From NCBI RefSeq assembly GCF_020524485.1, contig NZ_JAIVLF010000003.1, forward strand, positions 372,001 through 436,000: DNA of 64,000 bases, written 5' to 3'. The notes below the pieces were generated by a model, which made no database searches, was not told the origin of the DNA, and worked only from the letters and a program-made list of their open reading frames with translations. This document shows positions 34,441-44,303 of the stretch, piece after piece (within the stretch, counting starts at the first letter, position 1; each line of letters starts with the position of its first letter). Source of the DNA: Novosphingobium profundi. GTDB lineage: Bacteria > Pseudomonadota > Alphaproteobacteria > Sphingomonadales > Sphingomonadaceae. A program made the translations under genes and the position numbers.

Positions 34441-35300
34441 GCAGTCTCTCCCAGATTAGTGAATGTCGTTTCGCCCGGCAGGCACGTGCCCGGGGCAATC
34501 GGCGGCGCGTGGCGCCAGCGCGCATAAAAAGGCGTAAGGTCGAGCGCGACGAGCCGCTCGACGAGCTCGGGCAGGCTCTCCAGAACGAAGTACGTCTCCT
34601 GGAAGGCGTCAATGCGGTAGCCCGTGCGCATGATCCGCAAGGGATCGAAGGGCAGGCGCAGCACGTCCGGGTCGCTCACCGAGAAGCGCGTCTCGCCCGC
34701 CGAAGACAGGATCCCTGCCCCGAACACCTTGAGCGCGCCGTCCTCGCGCACGAGGCCAAACTCGATGGTGTACCAGTAGAGCCGGGCCAGCATGTCGAGC
34801 GCGCCCAGCTCCATCGCCCGCGCGCCCGCCGTGCCATAGGCCTGCAGGAAATCGGCAATGGCCGGGTCCAGCAGCATCGGCACGTGGCCAAAGAAGTCGT
34901 GAAACACGTCGGGTTCGACGAGGTAGTCGAGCTCGTGCTCCTCGCGCAGCCAGCGGGTGACCGGGAAGCGGCGGTGCGCCAGGTGCTCGAAGAAGACCGC
35001 GTCCGGAATGAACCCGGGCACGGCGACGAGGCGCCAGCCGGTGGCCGGCTCCAGCACACGGTTCGCGTCCGAAAAGCGCGGAATGGCCTGCGCGCAATCG
35101 AGCCGCGCCAATCCCTCCCCGAACGCGCGGCAGCCGTGCCGACGCGTCAGTTCGGCCTGCGCCCGGTAGAGGCGGCGCCACCTGTCGTGCATCGCGGGCG
35201 TATAGGCATCCCACTCCTGCGCCGCGGTGTAGTCCGCGCCCACCTTGCCATACTCTCCACGAAGACCACTTTCGCTTGTTGTCGTCTGCGGTGTCTTCAT
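34437..35300 (-). CDS. phhA: phenylalanine 4-monooxygenase
   Basis: A 287-residue pterin-dependent hydroxylase making tyrosine from phenylalanine. The iron histidines are both in [11 protein letters not shown] and the glutamate in [33 protein letters not shown] precedes them. It is the first gene of the phhA-hppD(-VOC) unit and divergent from an Lrp regulator. A TATAAT box lies only 4 bp upstream of the ATG and no ribosome site is visible, so the mRNA may be leaderless. Confidence 0.95.
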   Translation of the reverse strand: MKTPQTTTSESGLRGEYGKVGADYTAAQEWDAYTPAMHDRWRRLYRAQAELTRRHGCRAFGEGLARLDCAQAIPRFSDANRVLEPATGWRLVAVPGFIPDAVFFEHLAHRRFPVTRWLREEHELDYLVEPDVFHDFFGHVPMLLDPAIADFLQAYGTAGARAMELGALDMLARLYWYTIEFGLVREDGALKVFGAGILSSAGETRFSVSDPDVLRLPFDPLRIMRTGYRIDAFQETYFVLESLPELVERLVALDLTPFYARWRHAPPIAPGTCLPGETTFTNLGETA

Positions 35301-35304
35301 GGGA

Positions 35305-35310
35305 ATTATA
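35305..35310 (-). promoter_or_regulatory. perfect -10 box immediately upstream of phhA
   Basis: On the minus strand TATAAT occupies 35310-35305 and the ATG begins at 35300. The usual distance would put the transcript start at or next to the A of the ATG. The -35 region has no clear TTGACA match. Confidence 0.45.
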
Positions 35311-35366
35311 GTACCACAGCGACCGCGCCGGTTTCGTGCGCACTACGCTCCCCAGAAGGGCCTTCA

Positions 35367-35381
35367 TGGTGTATTCCACCA
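35367..35381. promoter_or_regulatory. candidate Lrp operator in the phhA / lrp gap
   Basis: TGGTG-TATTC-CACCA is a perfect 15-bp palindrome (5-5-5), the size of Lrp/AsnC boxes. It lies 26 bp before the Lrp-family gene and 66 bp from phhA. Confidence 0.5.
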
Positions 35382-35407
35382 AGAAACAACCTGGGATTGG
35401 ATGATTC

Positions 35408-35869
35408 ATGCCGCTGGACGAATTCGACCGGAAGATCCTCGCCGCGCTTCAGGAAGATGCGCGCATGCCCGTGGCGCAAGTGGCCGAACACGCCGCGCTG
35501 TCGGCGACGCCGGTCAGCCGCCGTATCCGCAAGCTGGAGGAGGACGGCGTGATCCGGGGCTACCAGCCCGTGCTCGATCTGCGCAAACTGGGGCTGGAAC
35601 TCAATGCCTACGTGCTCATCAACCTTGATGCCCATTCGGACGTCAACATCGAGCGCTTCGAAAGCGCGATCCAGGACAACGACTATGTCATCGCCTGCCA
35701 TGCGGTGACCGGCGACATGGACTATCTGGTCCACGTCATCGCGCGCGATGTCGAGCATCTCTCGCAGATCACGCTCAAGTCCCTGCTGCGCATCCCCGGC
35801 GTGCGGGACGTGAAATCGATCATCGTTCTGGAAACGATCAAGCCGCCGCTCAAGCTTCCGCTGGGCTGA
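35408..35869 (+). CDS. Lrp/AsnC family transcriptional regulator
   Basis: A 153-residue regulator. The N-terminal helix-turn-helix is MPVAQVAEHAALSATPVSRRIRKLEEDGVIRGY, and the C-terminal RAM domain contains NDYVIACHAVTGDMDYLVHVIARDVEHLSQI and SIIVLETIKPPLKLPL. Divergence from phhA points to local control of aromatic amino acid breakdown, like Pseudomonas and Caulobacter Lrp relatives. Effector likely phenylalanine or tyrosine, inferred. Confidence 0.9.
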   Translation: MPLDEFDRKILAALQEDARMPVAQVAEHAALSATPVSRRIRKLEEDGVIRGYQPVLDLRKLGLELNAYVLINLDAHSDVNIERFESAIQDNDYVIACHAVTGDMDYLVHVIARDVEHLSQITLKSLLRIPGVRDVKSIIVLETIKPPLKLPLG

Positions 35870-35988
35870 GGACGAGCCCACTTCATCCGCCAGCCGGATT
35901 GCTGCAAGTGCGAAGGATTGCATTTGTCCGCACCTGCGCGCAGAGCGGTGACAACAGCCCTCTCCCGCACAACAGCGCCGGAACCCGC

Positions 35989-37080
35989 GTGACCCTTCTT
36001 CCTTCGCACCCGCAGCGCTGGCTTGCTCTCATTGCCCTCTCGGTGGTGTTGGGCGCGGGCGGAAACCTGCTTCACATCCCGGCCAGCCTGATGCTCGGCC
36101 CCATGTTCGCGGCCATCGCTTTCGCCTTGCGCGACTACGAGATGAAGGCGAACCCGGGCCTTTTCGCAGCGGCGCAGTCCATCGTCGGCTGTCTCATCGC
36201 CTCCTCGATGGGCCCTGAGGTCGTCGCACGCTTTGCGGCCGACTGGCCGATCTTCATCGGCGGCGCGCTTGCCACGCTCTTCGTCGCTTTCGGCACGGGC
36301 ATCCTGCTCGCCGCCTTTCGCATTCTGCCGGGCGCCGTCGCGATCTGGGGCTCCGCGCCGGGCCTTGCGACCGCCATGGTGCTGATGGCGCGCGACAGCG
36401 GGGAGGACTTCCGCATGGTCGCCTTCATGACCTACGTGCGCGTGGTCATGGTCACGCTGGGCGCCTCGGCGCTGGCGATGACGCTGGGTGAGGAAAGCTC
36501 CGCCCACGCGGTCACCACCGCCTCGCAGCCCTGGTTCTGGCCGGTCGCGCCGATCCCCATGCTGGCGACGCTCGCTACGGCAGCTGCGGGCCTGTTCCTC
36601 GGACGCCTGGTGCGCTTGCCTGCCCCCAACATCCTGGGCCCCCTGGTTCTGGGCACCATTCTCCACGCCAGCGGCCTCGTCGAGAGCTTCGCGGTCCCGC
36701 GCGCCCTCCTCGCCGTCGCCTACATGGTGGTGGGCTGGGGCATCGGCTCGCGCTTCACGATCGAGACGATCCAGCGCGCCCGCACGGTCTTTCCCGCCGT
36801 CCTTGTTGCGATAGCCGCCATGATGGGGACCTGTTTTCTGCTAGGCCTTGGCCTTTCGCATATCGCGAACGTCAGCATCGCCACGGCCTACCTCGCGACG
36901 AGCCCGGGCGGCATGGATTCAATCGCCATCGTCGCGGCCTCCTCGCCCGTTGACGTGGGCTTCGTGATGACGCTGCAGACCGCGCGCATGGCTGCGATCC
37001 TGCTGCTGGGCCCCTGGCTGGCGCGCACCATCGCCAAGCGCTTCGTCCACCCGCGCGCGGCAGACCAGTCCGCAGACTGA
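35989..37080 (+). CDS. AbrB family integral membrane protein
   Basis: About 363 residues and 10 or so hydrophobic segments, arranged as two repeats, each with a glycine/proline motif: IPASLMLGPMFAAIAF and LPAPNILGPLVLGTILHAS. This is the AbrB/ammonia-monooxygenase-like family (PF05145), thought to be transporters of unknown substrate. I chose the GTG at 35989; an in-frame TTG at 35899 would add 30 residues that look non-coding. It converges with the glutamate dehydrogenase gene with only 21 bp between. Confidence 0.82.
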   Translation: MTLLPSHPQRWLALIALSVVLGAGGNLLHIPASLMLGPMFAAIAFALRDYEMKANPGLFAAAQSIVGCLIASSMGPEVVARFAADWPIFIGGALATLFVAFGTGILLAAFRILPGAVAIWGSAPGLATAMVLMARDSGEDFRMVAFMTYVRVVMVTLGASALAMTLGEESSAHAVTTASQPWFWPVAPIPMLATLATAAAGLFLGRLVRLPAPNILGPLVLGTILHASGLVESFAVPRALLAVAYMVVGWGIGSRFTIETIQRARTVFPAVLVAIAAMMGTCFLLGLGLSHIANVSIATAYLATSPGGMDSIAIVAASSPVDVGFVMTLQTARMAAILLLGPWLARTIAKRFVHPRAADQSAD

Positions 37081-37101
37081 TCCGCCCCGCGCGAGGGACG
37101 T

Positions 37102-40100
37102 TCAGCGCTTGAGCAGGTTGCGCGCCTGCACCGCGATCTGTGCGAGCATCGCGGGTGTATGGGTCCCTGCTTCCTCGGCCCGGCGCACGACCGTGCGGAA
37201 AGCCGAGATCGCGGCCGAATTCTCACGCGTCCACTGTGCGGTCGCGCCATCCAGGTCGTTCTTGCCCGCCTTGGTGCGCACCAGCGCCTTCAGGAAATCA
37301 AGCCGCATCTGCTGGAAATCGCGGGCGAGCCCCGCCACCAGCAGGCGCTCCCAGGGATCGGTCGGCGTCATCAGGGCAGCGCTCGCCTGCGCCCAGTCGA
37401 GCCCCAACCCGGCGCCGAGCGAGGTGAAGGCCTCCACCAGTTCGCGCGCCGCGATCTTCGTTTCGGCGGCAAGATCGGAGATGCCGACCGCGCCATCGAG
37501 GTCGAACAGGCGCGTTACCGCCCGGGCCTGCTCCTCGGGCGCGCCAAGCTCGCGCAGGCTCTCGAAGATGCGCTTCGATTGCCCCTGCGCGTGTTCGCCC
37601 AGAAGGTCGTAGACGTCGGCCTTGAGGATCTTCATGCCGCCCTTGAGGCGGTCCTTCAATTCACCCGGCGCCACGCGGCCTGCCCCTGCCCGCAAGAGGT
37701 CCGCCATGTGCGAGCGCATCGCTCCGGCCGTCCGGTCAAAGAGGGCGAGGCGTGCCTCCTCGGGCATCTCGGCAGTCTCGAGCTGGCTCCACAAGTCGCC
37801 CAGATCGAACATGTCCTCGGCCAGAACGAAGGCCGCGGCCATCTGCCCCAGCGTCGCGCCCTCTTCCTCGGCCACCTCGAAGGGATGGACGAGGCCAAGG
37901 CGGTTTACGATGCGGTTCGCAAGCTTGGTCGCGATGATCTCACGCGCAAGGCGGTGTTCGCGGATGAAGGGCTTGTACTTCGCCTGCATCGGCTCGGGGA
38001 AAGCCCCGACCAGCATCGGGGCCAGGGTCTCGCCATCGGGCAGCGAGCTGTTCTCGATGGCGTCTTGCAGGACCAGCTTGCTGCTGGAGAGAAGAACGGC
38101 AAGCTCGGGGCGGACCAATCCGCGCCCCTCCTGCCCGCGCCGAACCAGCGTCTCATTCTCAGCCAGCCCTTCGGTCACGCGGTCGAGGTTGCCGCCTTCT
38201 TCCAGCATTTCGATGAGGCGGATGTGCGAGTGGACCGTGTCCGCCCCGCCGCGCCCGGCGATGGATAGGGCAAGGGCCTGGAGGCGGTTGTCCTCCAGCA
38301 CGATCTCGGCGACCTCCTCGGTCATGTCGCGCAGCAGCGCCACGCGCTTTTTCTCGGTGAGCTTGCCCGCCCGGCGTGCCGCGGCGAGCGCGATCTTGAT
38401 GTTGACCTCGTTGTCCGAGCAGTCGACGCCCGCCGAATTGTCGATGAAGTCGGTGTTGATACGCCCACCGCGCCCCTCATCGCCCTTGAGCGCAAACTCG
38501 ATGCGCCCGGCCTGTGTGACGCCCAGGTTTGCGCCCTCGCCGATAACCCGCGCGCCCACCTCGTTGGCGCTGACACGCAGCGCATCGTTGGCGGGATCGC
38601 CCACGGTCGCGTTGTTCTCGCTCGAAGCCTTCACGTAAGTCCCGATGCCGCCGAACCAGAGCAGGTCGACCTTGGCCCACAGGATCGCGGAAATCAGCGA
38701 ATCCGGGTCGAGCGCCTCGACCTCGACGCCGAGCGCCTTGCGGATTTCCGGGCTGAGCGGGATCGACTTCATCGAGCGCGGAAAGACCCCGCCGCCCTTG
38801 GAGATGAGCGACTTGTCGTAATCGTCCCAGCTCGAATGGGTGAGCTCGAACAGGCGTTTGCGCTCGTCCCAGCCGGTCTTCGGGTCGGGATCGGGGTCGA
38901 TGAAGATATGGCGGTGGTCGAAGGCTGCCACCAGCTTGATCGCCTTGGAAAGCAGCATGCCGTTGCCGAACACGTCGCCCGACATGTCCCCGCAGCCCAC
39001 GACACGGACCGGGTCGGTCTGGACGTCGATCCCCATTTCGAGGAAGTGGCGCTGCACCGAGACCCAGGCGCCCCGCGCGGTGATGCCCATGGCCTTGTGG
39101 TCATAGCCGTTCGAGCCGCCGCTGGCGAAGGCATCGTCGAGCCAGAAGTCCTTCGATTCCGCGATACCATTGGCCACGTCGGAGAACTTGGCCGTGCCCT
39201 TGTCCGCCGCGACCACGAAGTAGGGGTCCTCGCCATCGCGTATCTCGACGCATTCGGGATGGACGACCTTGCCTTCGACAATGTTGTCGGTGACCGAGAG
39301 CAGCGTTGCAATGAAGATTTCGTAGCTTGCCTGCCCTTCGGCTGCCCAGCCCGCGCGGTCGCGCGTGGGATCGGGCAGCTGCTTGGGATAGAAGCCCCCC
39401 TTGGCGCCGGTCGGCACGATCACCGCGTTCTTGACTCGCTGCGCCTTCATCAGACCCAGGATCTCGGTGCGAAAGTCATCGCGCCGGTCCGACCAGCGAA
39501 GGCCCCCGCGTGCGATCGGCCCGGCCCGCAAGTGGATGCCCTCGACCCGGCGCGAATAAACGAAGATCTCGCGCCAGGGCAGCGGCTTGGGGAGTCCGGG
39601 AACGCCTGCGGAATCGAACTTGAAAGCGAGTGCCACCTGCGCGTGCGGGGCAAAGGCATTGGTGCGCAGCATGGCGAGCACGAGGTCGCGGTAGGCGCGC
39701 AGCAGACGGTCATCGTTGATGGCGCCAACCCCGGCCAGACCCTCGCGGATGGCTTCTTCGGCACTGTCCTGCGCGGCCTTGCGGACGCCCTTGAAGTCAG
39801 GCTGGTGGAGCGCGCGGAAGAGGTCGACAATGCCAAGCGTCACCTTGGGCGCGCCAAGCAGCGCCTCGACCACGGTCGCAATGCCGAAGTGCATGCCGCC
39901 CTGGCGCAGGTAGCGGTAGAAGGCGCGCAGCCAGTTGGCCTCACGCTTGGAGAGGCCAAGTCCCGGCACCAGGCGGTTGAACGCGTCGTTCTCGCCCTCG
40001 CCATTGAGGACCGCGCACAAGGTATCCTCGATCATGGGCGCCAGGCCCAGGACCGCATTGGGCTCGGTGCCTGCGGGAAGTTCGAGCGTGAAGTCGTGGA

Positions 40101-41865
40101 TCGTGCCGATGCGCCCCTGGTCGAGCACCGTCGGCACTTCGGCCAGGACGCGGAAGCCGAAATTCTCGAGCGCAGGAACCGCATCGGAGAGCGGCAACTG
40201 GCCTGCGGCCTGGTAGATCTTCAGGCGCAGATTGCCCTCTTCGTCCTGTTCGTGAGCGTAGAGGCGCGCATCGCGCTGGCCCGTGGCGCGCGCGGCCTCG
40301 CCCGCCTCGCCGACCACGATCTTGCGCATGTGGGCGATGTCGATGGCGGCTTCGGCCGGACCATATTCGCTGCGGTAGCCGAGCGGGAAACTTTCCGCAT
40401 AGCGGCCCGCGATGGCGTTGGCGCGCGCGGGCTCAAGCTGCTGGGCAAGGACGGCGGCAACCGCCTCGGTCCAGCCGCGCAGCAGCACCTGGAGGCGGTG
40501 ATCAAGCTGCGCCTCGTCGGGCTCCTGCGCACCTTCGCGAATGTCGAAGGTGTAGCGCAGCATGGCCAGGCTGCCCGACTCCACCACCAGCGTCCAATCG
40601 AGCGCGGGCGCGTTGGCCGCTTCCTCGACCAGCGCCTGGATACGGTGGCGCATCTTGGTCGAGACCAGGTCGCGTGGCAGCCAGATAAAGGCAAAGAGGT
40701 GGCGCATGAGCGGCGCGGTCGCCAGCAGCAGGCGGGGCCGGGGCCGGTCAACAAGGCCGGTCATGGTGCCCGCCAGCCGTTCGACGTCAGCATCTTCGAG
40801 GCCAAGCACCAGATCGTGCGGCAGGCTGGTCAGCGCGTGGGCGAGCGCCTTGCCGGTATGGCTGCGCGGATCGCAGTTCATGTTCGCGGCAATACGCGCG
40901 AGCACACCGCGCAGGCGCGGCACGCGGTCGGGCGGCGAGGCCAGCGCCTCGCTGGTCCAGGTGCCCGCATGGACCGAAAGCGCGGTGACCTTGCCCTCCT
41001 CGATGACGGGCACGAGGAACAGGTCGAGCGGGACACGGCGGTGCACGCTCGACACGCGGTTGGCCTTGATGACCATAGGCACGCTCAGCTTGCCCTCGGC
41101 GAGCTGGGCATCGAACGTGGCGAACGCGCGCTCGTAGCTGGCATCGGAGAGAAGTGTCTTCACCCCGCGGCGGCAGATGCCCAGGCGCTTGGAGTGGCTT
41201 TCATCGCGCCCGCGCGTGACGTGCCCCAGGATCGTCAGCATGCCCGAAGCGAACCACTCCAGCAGGGCGGCACCCTCGCGGTCCTCGATGGTGGAGGCGT
41301 CTTCGTGGAGGGCGTCGACCATGCGCGGCCAGTCCGCGACCGCACTGCGCACGTCGGCCAGCATGGCTTCCAGGGTGCGCTTCAATTCGCCGCGCTGGCG
41401 GGCATCGACGCGTGCCATCTCGATGTAGATCATCGATTCGCGGGTGAAGGCCTCATCATGGCCATCCGGGCCAAAGCGCGAGAGCGCCCCGTCCGCCCCG
41501 CGCGCGACATTGACGATGGGGTGGACCAGCCGGTCGATCACGATCCCAAGCGCCGCCAGCGCGGCCGCGGTCGAATCGACCAGAAAGGGCATGTCCTCGT
41601 TGATGAGCGCCACGCGCAGAACCGGGCGTTCCTCACCCGCCGAGGCCACTTCAACCACGCTCTCGCCATCCTCGCGCGTCCTGGCCGCATCGAGCAGGAA
41701 CGCCGCGGCGTCCTCGATCCAGGGCTCGTCGTCCGCGCCGTCACCGGGCAGGAGCCCGGCGCGAATCTGATCGGCCAGGATCTGCGCCAGGTCTTCGCTG
41801 CCGTGCGATGCCTTGTCCGATTTGGTCGCCTTGGCTTTCGAGGTGGTCTTGCCTTCACTCATCAT
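37102..41865 (-). CDS. NAD-specific glutamate dehydrogenase, 180-kDa class
   Basis: A 1587-residue enzyme, the normal size for the large NAD-GDH class, which deaminates glutamate to 2-oxoglutarate. The N-terminal 700 residues hold ACT-like regulatory segments (LRVALINEDMPFLVDSTAAALAALG). The catalytic domain follows, with LRAGPIARGGLRWSDRRDDFRTEILGL, VIVPTGAKGGFYPKQLPDP and GCGDMSGDVFGNGML, then an Ala/Leu-rich C-terminal helical region. Two ATGs in tandem start it (41865 and 41862) after GGAG. A single transcription unit with an apparent long leader. Confidence 0.95.
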   Translation of the reverse strand: MMSEGKTTSKAKATKSDKASHGSEDLAQILADQIRAGLLPGDGADDEPWIEDAAAFLLDAARTREDGESVVEVASAGEERPVLRVALINEDMPFLVDSTAAALAALGIVIDRLVHPIVNVARGADGALSRFGPDGHDEAFTRESMIYIEMARVDARQRGELKRTLEAMLADVRSAVADWPRMVDALHEDASTIEDREGAALLEWFASGMLTILGHVTRGRDESHSKRLGICRRGVKTLLSDASYERAFATFDAQLAEGKLSVPMVIKANRVSSVHRRVPLDLFLVPVIEEGKVTALSVHAGTWTSEALASPPDRVPRLRGVLARIAANMNCDPRSHTGKALAHALTSLPHDLVLGLEDADVERLAGTMTGLVDRPRPRLLLATAPLMRHLFAFIWLPRDLVSTKMRHRIQALVEEAANAPALDWTLVVESGSLAMLRYTFDIREGAQEPDEAQLDHRLQVLLRGWTEAVAAVLAQQLEPARANAIAGRYAESFPLGYRSEYGPAEAAIDIAHMRKIVVGEAGEAARATGQRDARLYAHEQDEEGNLRLKIYQAAGQLPLSDAVPALENFGFRVLAEVPTVLDQGRIGTIHDFTLELPAGTEPNAVLGLAPMIEDTLCAVLNGEGENDAFNRLVPGLGLSKREANWLRAFYRYLRQGGMHFGIATVVEALLGAPKVTLGIVDLFRALHQPDFKGVRKAAQDSAEEAIREGLAGVGAINDDRLLRAYRDLVLAMLRTNAFAPHAQVALAFKFDSAGVPGLPKPLPWREIFVYSRRVEGIHLRAGPIARGGLRWSDRRDDFRTEILGLMKAQRVKNAVIVPTGAKGGFYPKQLPDPTRDRAGWAAEGQASYEIFIATLLSVTDNIVEGKVVHPECVEIRDGEDPYFVVAADKGTAKFSDVANGIAESKDFWLDDAFASGGSNGYDHKAMGITARGAWVSVQRHFLEMGIDVQTDPVRVVGCGDMSGDVFGNGMLLSKAIKLVAAFDHRHIFIDPDPDPKTGWDERKRLFELTHSSWDDYDKSLISKGGGVFPRSMKSIPLSPEIRKALGVEVEALDPDSLISAILWAKVDLLWFGGIGTYVKASSENNATVGDPANDALRVSANEVGARVIGEGANLGVTQAGRIEFALKGDEGRGGRINTDFIDNSAGVDCSDNEVNIKIALAAARRAGKLTEKKRVALLRDMTEEVAEIVLEDNRLQALALSIAGRGGADTVHSHIRLIEMLEEGGNLDRVTEGLAENETLVRRGQEGRGLVRPELAVLLSSSKLVLQDAIENSSLPDGETLAPMLVGAFPEPMQAKYKPFIREHRLAREIIATKLANRIVNRLGLVHPFEVAEEEGATLGQMAAAFVLAEDMFDLGDLWSQLETAEMPEEARLALFDRTAGAMRSHMADLLRAGAGRVAPGELKDRLKGGMKILKADVYDLLGEHAQGQSKRIFESLRELGAPEEQARAVTRLFDLDGAVGISDLAAETKIAARELVEAFTSLGAGLGLDWAQASAALMTPTDPWERLLVAGLARDFQQMRLDFLKALVRTKAGKNDLDGATAQWTRENSAAISAFRTVVRRAEEAGTHTPAMLAQIAVQARNLLKR

Positions 41866-42122
41866 CGTCTCCGCCCAATTGCCGCGTCTTGCTTCGGCTC
41901 TTGCCCCTGTCCGAGGAACAAGGCCTGCGCGCGCTTCGGGTTCCCTTCTTGCAAAGGGTTTGTTTCCGTTCGACTTGCACGGGCCCCGGCACTTGTCCGA
42001 GATACCCGGCGCGAGGCCGTCCGGTGCCCCGTGGTAACGCCGGTTCGCTGCCGAACCAAGAGCTTCACCACGCCCGACTCCGCACGCAGATTAGCGCACA
42101 ACGCGAAATTTACGTAGACGTT

Positions 42123-42150
42123 GTTATAATTTTCGTTCGATCACGCGCAA
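42123..42150 (-). promoter_or_regulatory. candidate sigma-70 promoter of the glutamate dehydrogenase gene
   Basis: On the minus strand TTGCGC (42150-42145), 16 bp and TATAAC (42128-42123) form a promoter in an AT-rich island of an otherwise GC-rich gap. A start near 42116 would give a 5' leader of about 250 bases. The rest of the 378-bp gap (41866-42243) shows nothing else I recognise apart from the leuD terminator. Confidence 0.4.
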
Positions 42151-42180
42151 CGGACTTGAGTTGCATTTTTCGCGCGCAGC

Positions 42181-42214
42181 AAAAAGGGCGGCGAAACCCG
42201 TGTCTCGCCACCCT
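42181..42214 (-). terminator. Rho-independent terminator after leuD
   Basis: On the minus strand AGGGTGGCGA pairs with TCGCCGCCCT (one wobble) and is followed by TTTTT, about 30 bp after the leuD stop. Confidence 0.8.
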
Positions 42215-42243
42215 TTCCGATACTGTCTGTGCAGGCCTTCGCC

Positions 42244-42855
42244 TCAGATGGCGAGCGGCTCGTAAAGCCAGGGCTGCGCGGCGCGCTGGCCCTCCTCGAA
42301 GGTCGAGATCGCGGTGCCCCAGCGGCTCTGGATCATGCCGGTTTCATCCCAGCCCTTGAGCAGGCGTTCCCGCGCGTTGTCGGAGATCTCGAAATCGATG
42401 ACCTTCTCGCCCGCCGTGATCGTACGCGCGACGAGGTCGACGCTCAGTTCGCCGTCCTTGCCGAAAGCGGCGAGTTCCTCGAGCGTCGCGGGATCGAAGA
42501 CGATGGGCAGGACCCCGTTGCGCAGGCAGTTGGCCTGGAAGATCTCACCAAAGCTTTCCGCGATCACGCAGGTGATGCCGAAGTCCTTGATCGTCCAGAC
42601 CGCCTGTTCGCGGCTCGATCCGCAGCCGAATTCGCGGCCCGCGATGAGGATGCCCGCACCGCGTTCCTTGGCCTCGTCGATCGGATTGGCAATCGCGTTG
42701 CCTTCGGGATCGACGCGGCGATCGGCGCAGAAGTACTGCCCCAGCCCTTCGCGCTGCATGATGAGCAGGAAGCGCGCCGGATAGATGATGTCGGTGTCGA
42801 TGCGGTTCTCGCGCAGGAGCAGAACCGGGCTGGTCAGGCTTTCAAAGGGCTTCAT
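42244..42855 (-). CDS. leuD: LeuD-type hydro-lyase small subunit (isopropylmalate isomerase / maleate-citraconate hydratase family)
   Basis: A 203-residue swivel-domain subunit. It has the LeuD motifs NRIDTDIIYPARFL, GREFGCGSSREQAVWTIKDFGITCVIAESFGEIFQANCLRNG and a GE-V-DFEI-like C-terminal strand. With the large subunit it adds or removes water on a dicarboxylic acid. The small-large order (large first) and 4-bp overlaps tie it to an operon with a monooxygenase and a bicupin. That makes a catabolic hydratase as plausible as leucine synthesis. Confidence 0.88.
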   Translation of the reverse strand: MKPFESLTSPVLLLRENRIDTDIIYPARFLLIMQREGLGQYFCADRRVDPEGNAIANPIDEAKERGAGILIAGREFGCGSSREQAVWTIKDFGITCVIAESFGEIFQANCLRNGVLPIVFDPATLEELAAFGKDGELSVDLVARTITAGEKVIDFEISDNARERLLKGWDETGMIQSRWGTAISTFEEGQRAAQPWLYEPLAI

Positions 42856-44303
42856 GCCACGATCTCCTCAAGCGTGCGGACATCGGCGATGTGGCCCGTC
42901 ACGGCCGCAGCCGCAGCCATCGCCGGGCTCATCAGGTGGGTGCGTCCGCCGCGGCCCTGGCGGCCCTCGAAATTGCGGTTGGAGGTCGATGCGCTGCGCT
43001 CGCCTTCGGCGAGGCGGTCCTCATTCATCGCCACGCACATCGAGCAGCCCGCCATGCGCCAGTCGAACCCGGCCTCGGTGAAGATCGTGTCGAGCCCTTC
43101 CGCTTCGGCCTGTGCGCGCACGGCCATCGAGCCCGGCACGACAAGCGCGCGCACGCCTTCGGCCACCTTGCGGCCTCGGGCGACGGCGGCGGCAGCGCGA
43201 AGGTCCTCGATGCGGCCATTGGTGCAGCTGCCGATGAAGACCACGTCGACCGCGATGTCGGTGACGGGCATGCCCGCTTCGATTCCCATGTAGGCGAGCG
43301 CCTTGGCGTGCTGGCGTGCAGCTTCGGCGTCCTCGGGTGCGGCTGGAACCGTGCCATCGACAGGCGCGGCGTCCTGCGGGTTGGTGCCCCAGGTGATCTG
43401 CGGGGCGAGCGCGTCAAGATCGAGCGCGACGGTGCGGTCGTATTCCGCGCCAGGATCGCTGGCGAGAGTGCGCCAGTAGGCGGCAGCCTGCTCGAACATC
43501 TCGCCCTGCGGCGCGAGCGGACGGCCGCGCAGGTAGTCGATGGTGGTCTCGTCCGGCGCGACGAGGCCGATGCGCGCGCCCGCCTCGATCGCCATGTTGC
43601 ACAAGGTCATGCGCGCGGCCATCGACATGGCGCGCACCGCCTCGCCGGTGAACTCGACCGCGCAGCCGGTGGCAAAGCCTGCGCCGTAGCGCCCGATCAG
43701 CGCCAGCGCGACGTCCTTGGACGTGACGTGGGCGCCCAGCGTGCCGGACAGTTCCACCTTCACGGTCTTCGCACGGCTCTGCACGATGGCATTGGTGGCG
43801 AGCACGGTCTCGCAGTCGCTCGCCCCGATGCCGAAGGCGAGCGCGCCAAAGGCGCCGTGGGTCGAGGTGTGGCTGTCGCCGCAGGCAAGCGTGATGCCGG
43901 GCAGCGTGAAGCCCAGCTCCGGGCCCATGACGTGGACGATGCCCTGGCGCGCATCGTCAAGCGGCACGTAGGGAATGTCGAACTCGGCGACATTGGAGGC
44001 AAGCCGGGCAACCTGCGCGCCTGCCGCACCATCATCCTGCGCGATGCTGAGGCGATCAAGCGCGGTCGAGACGGCGTGGTCGGGCACGGCCAGGTGCGTT
44101 TCCCGGCGGTGGACCGAGCGTCCGTTGCTGCGCAGCGCCTCGAAGGACTGGTGCGTGCTGCATTCGTGCAGCAGGTGGCGGTCGACGTGGATGAGAGCGG
44201 CGCGGCTTTCCTCACCCTCTCCTTGCGCTCCGGGCACGACTTCGATGACGTGGCTGTCCCAGAGCTTGCGATACAAGGTGCGCGGGGCACTTGCGGTTGT
44301 CAC
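42852..44303 (-). CDS. leuC: LeuC-type hydro-lyase large subunit (aconitase superfamily)
   Basis: A 483-residue [4Fe-4S] subunit. Cluster cysteines are in VVFIGSCTNGRIEDLR and DWRMAGCSMCVAMNEDRL, and the N-terminal DRHLLHECSTHQSFEALR and ACGDSHTSTHGAFGALAFGIG are family hallmarks. In leucine synthesis it isomerises isopropylmalate; close relatives hydrate maleate, citraconate or dimethylmaleate. The GTG start overlaps the upstream dehydrogenase stop (GTGA). No leuA, leuB or other leucine gene is in the window, and all four upstream overlaps point to one operon with aromatic catabolic genes. Confidence 0.9.
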   Translation of the reverse strand: MTTASAPRTLYRKLWDSHVIEVVPGAQGEGEESRAALIHVDRHLLHECSTHQSFEALRSNGRSVHRRETHLAVPDHAVSTALDRLSIAQDDGAAGAQVARLASNVAEFDIPYVPLDDARQGIVHVMGPELGFTLPGITLACGDSHTSTHGAFGALAFGIGASDCETVLATNAIVQSRAKTVKVELSGTLGAHVTSKDVALALIGRYGAGFATGCAVEFTGEAVRAMSMAARMTLCNMAIEAGARIGLVAPDETTIDYLRGRPLAPQGEMFEQAAAYWRTLASDPGAEYDRTVALDLDALAPQITWGTNPQDAAPVDGTVPAAPEDAEAARQHAKALAYMGIEAGMPVTDIAVDVVFIGSCTNGRIEDLRAAAAVARGRKVAEGVRALVVPGSMAVRAQAEAEGLDTIFTEAGFDWRMAGCSMCVAMNEDRLAEGERSASTSNRNFEGRQGRGGRTHLMSPAMAAAAAVTGHIADVRTLEEIVA

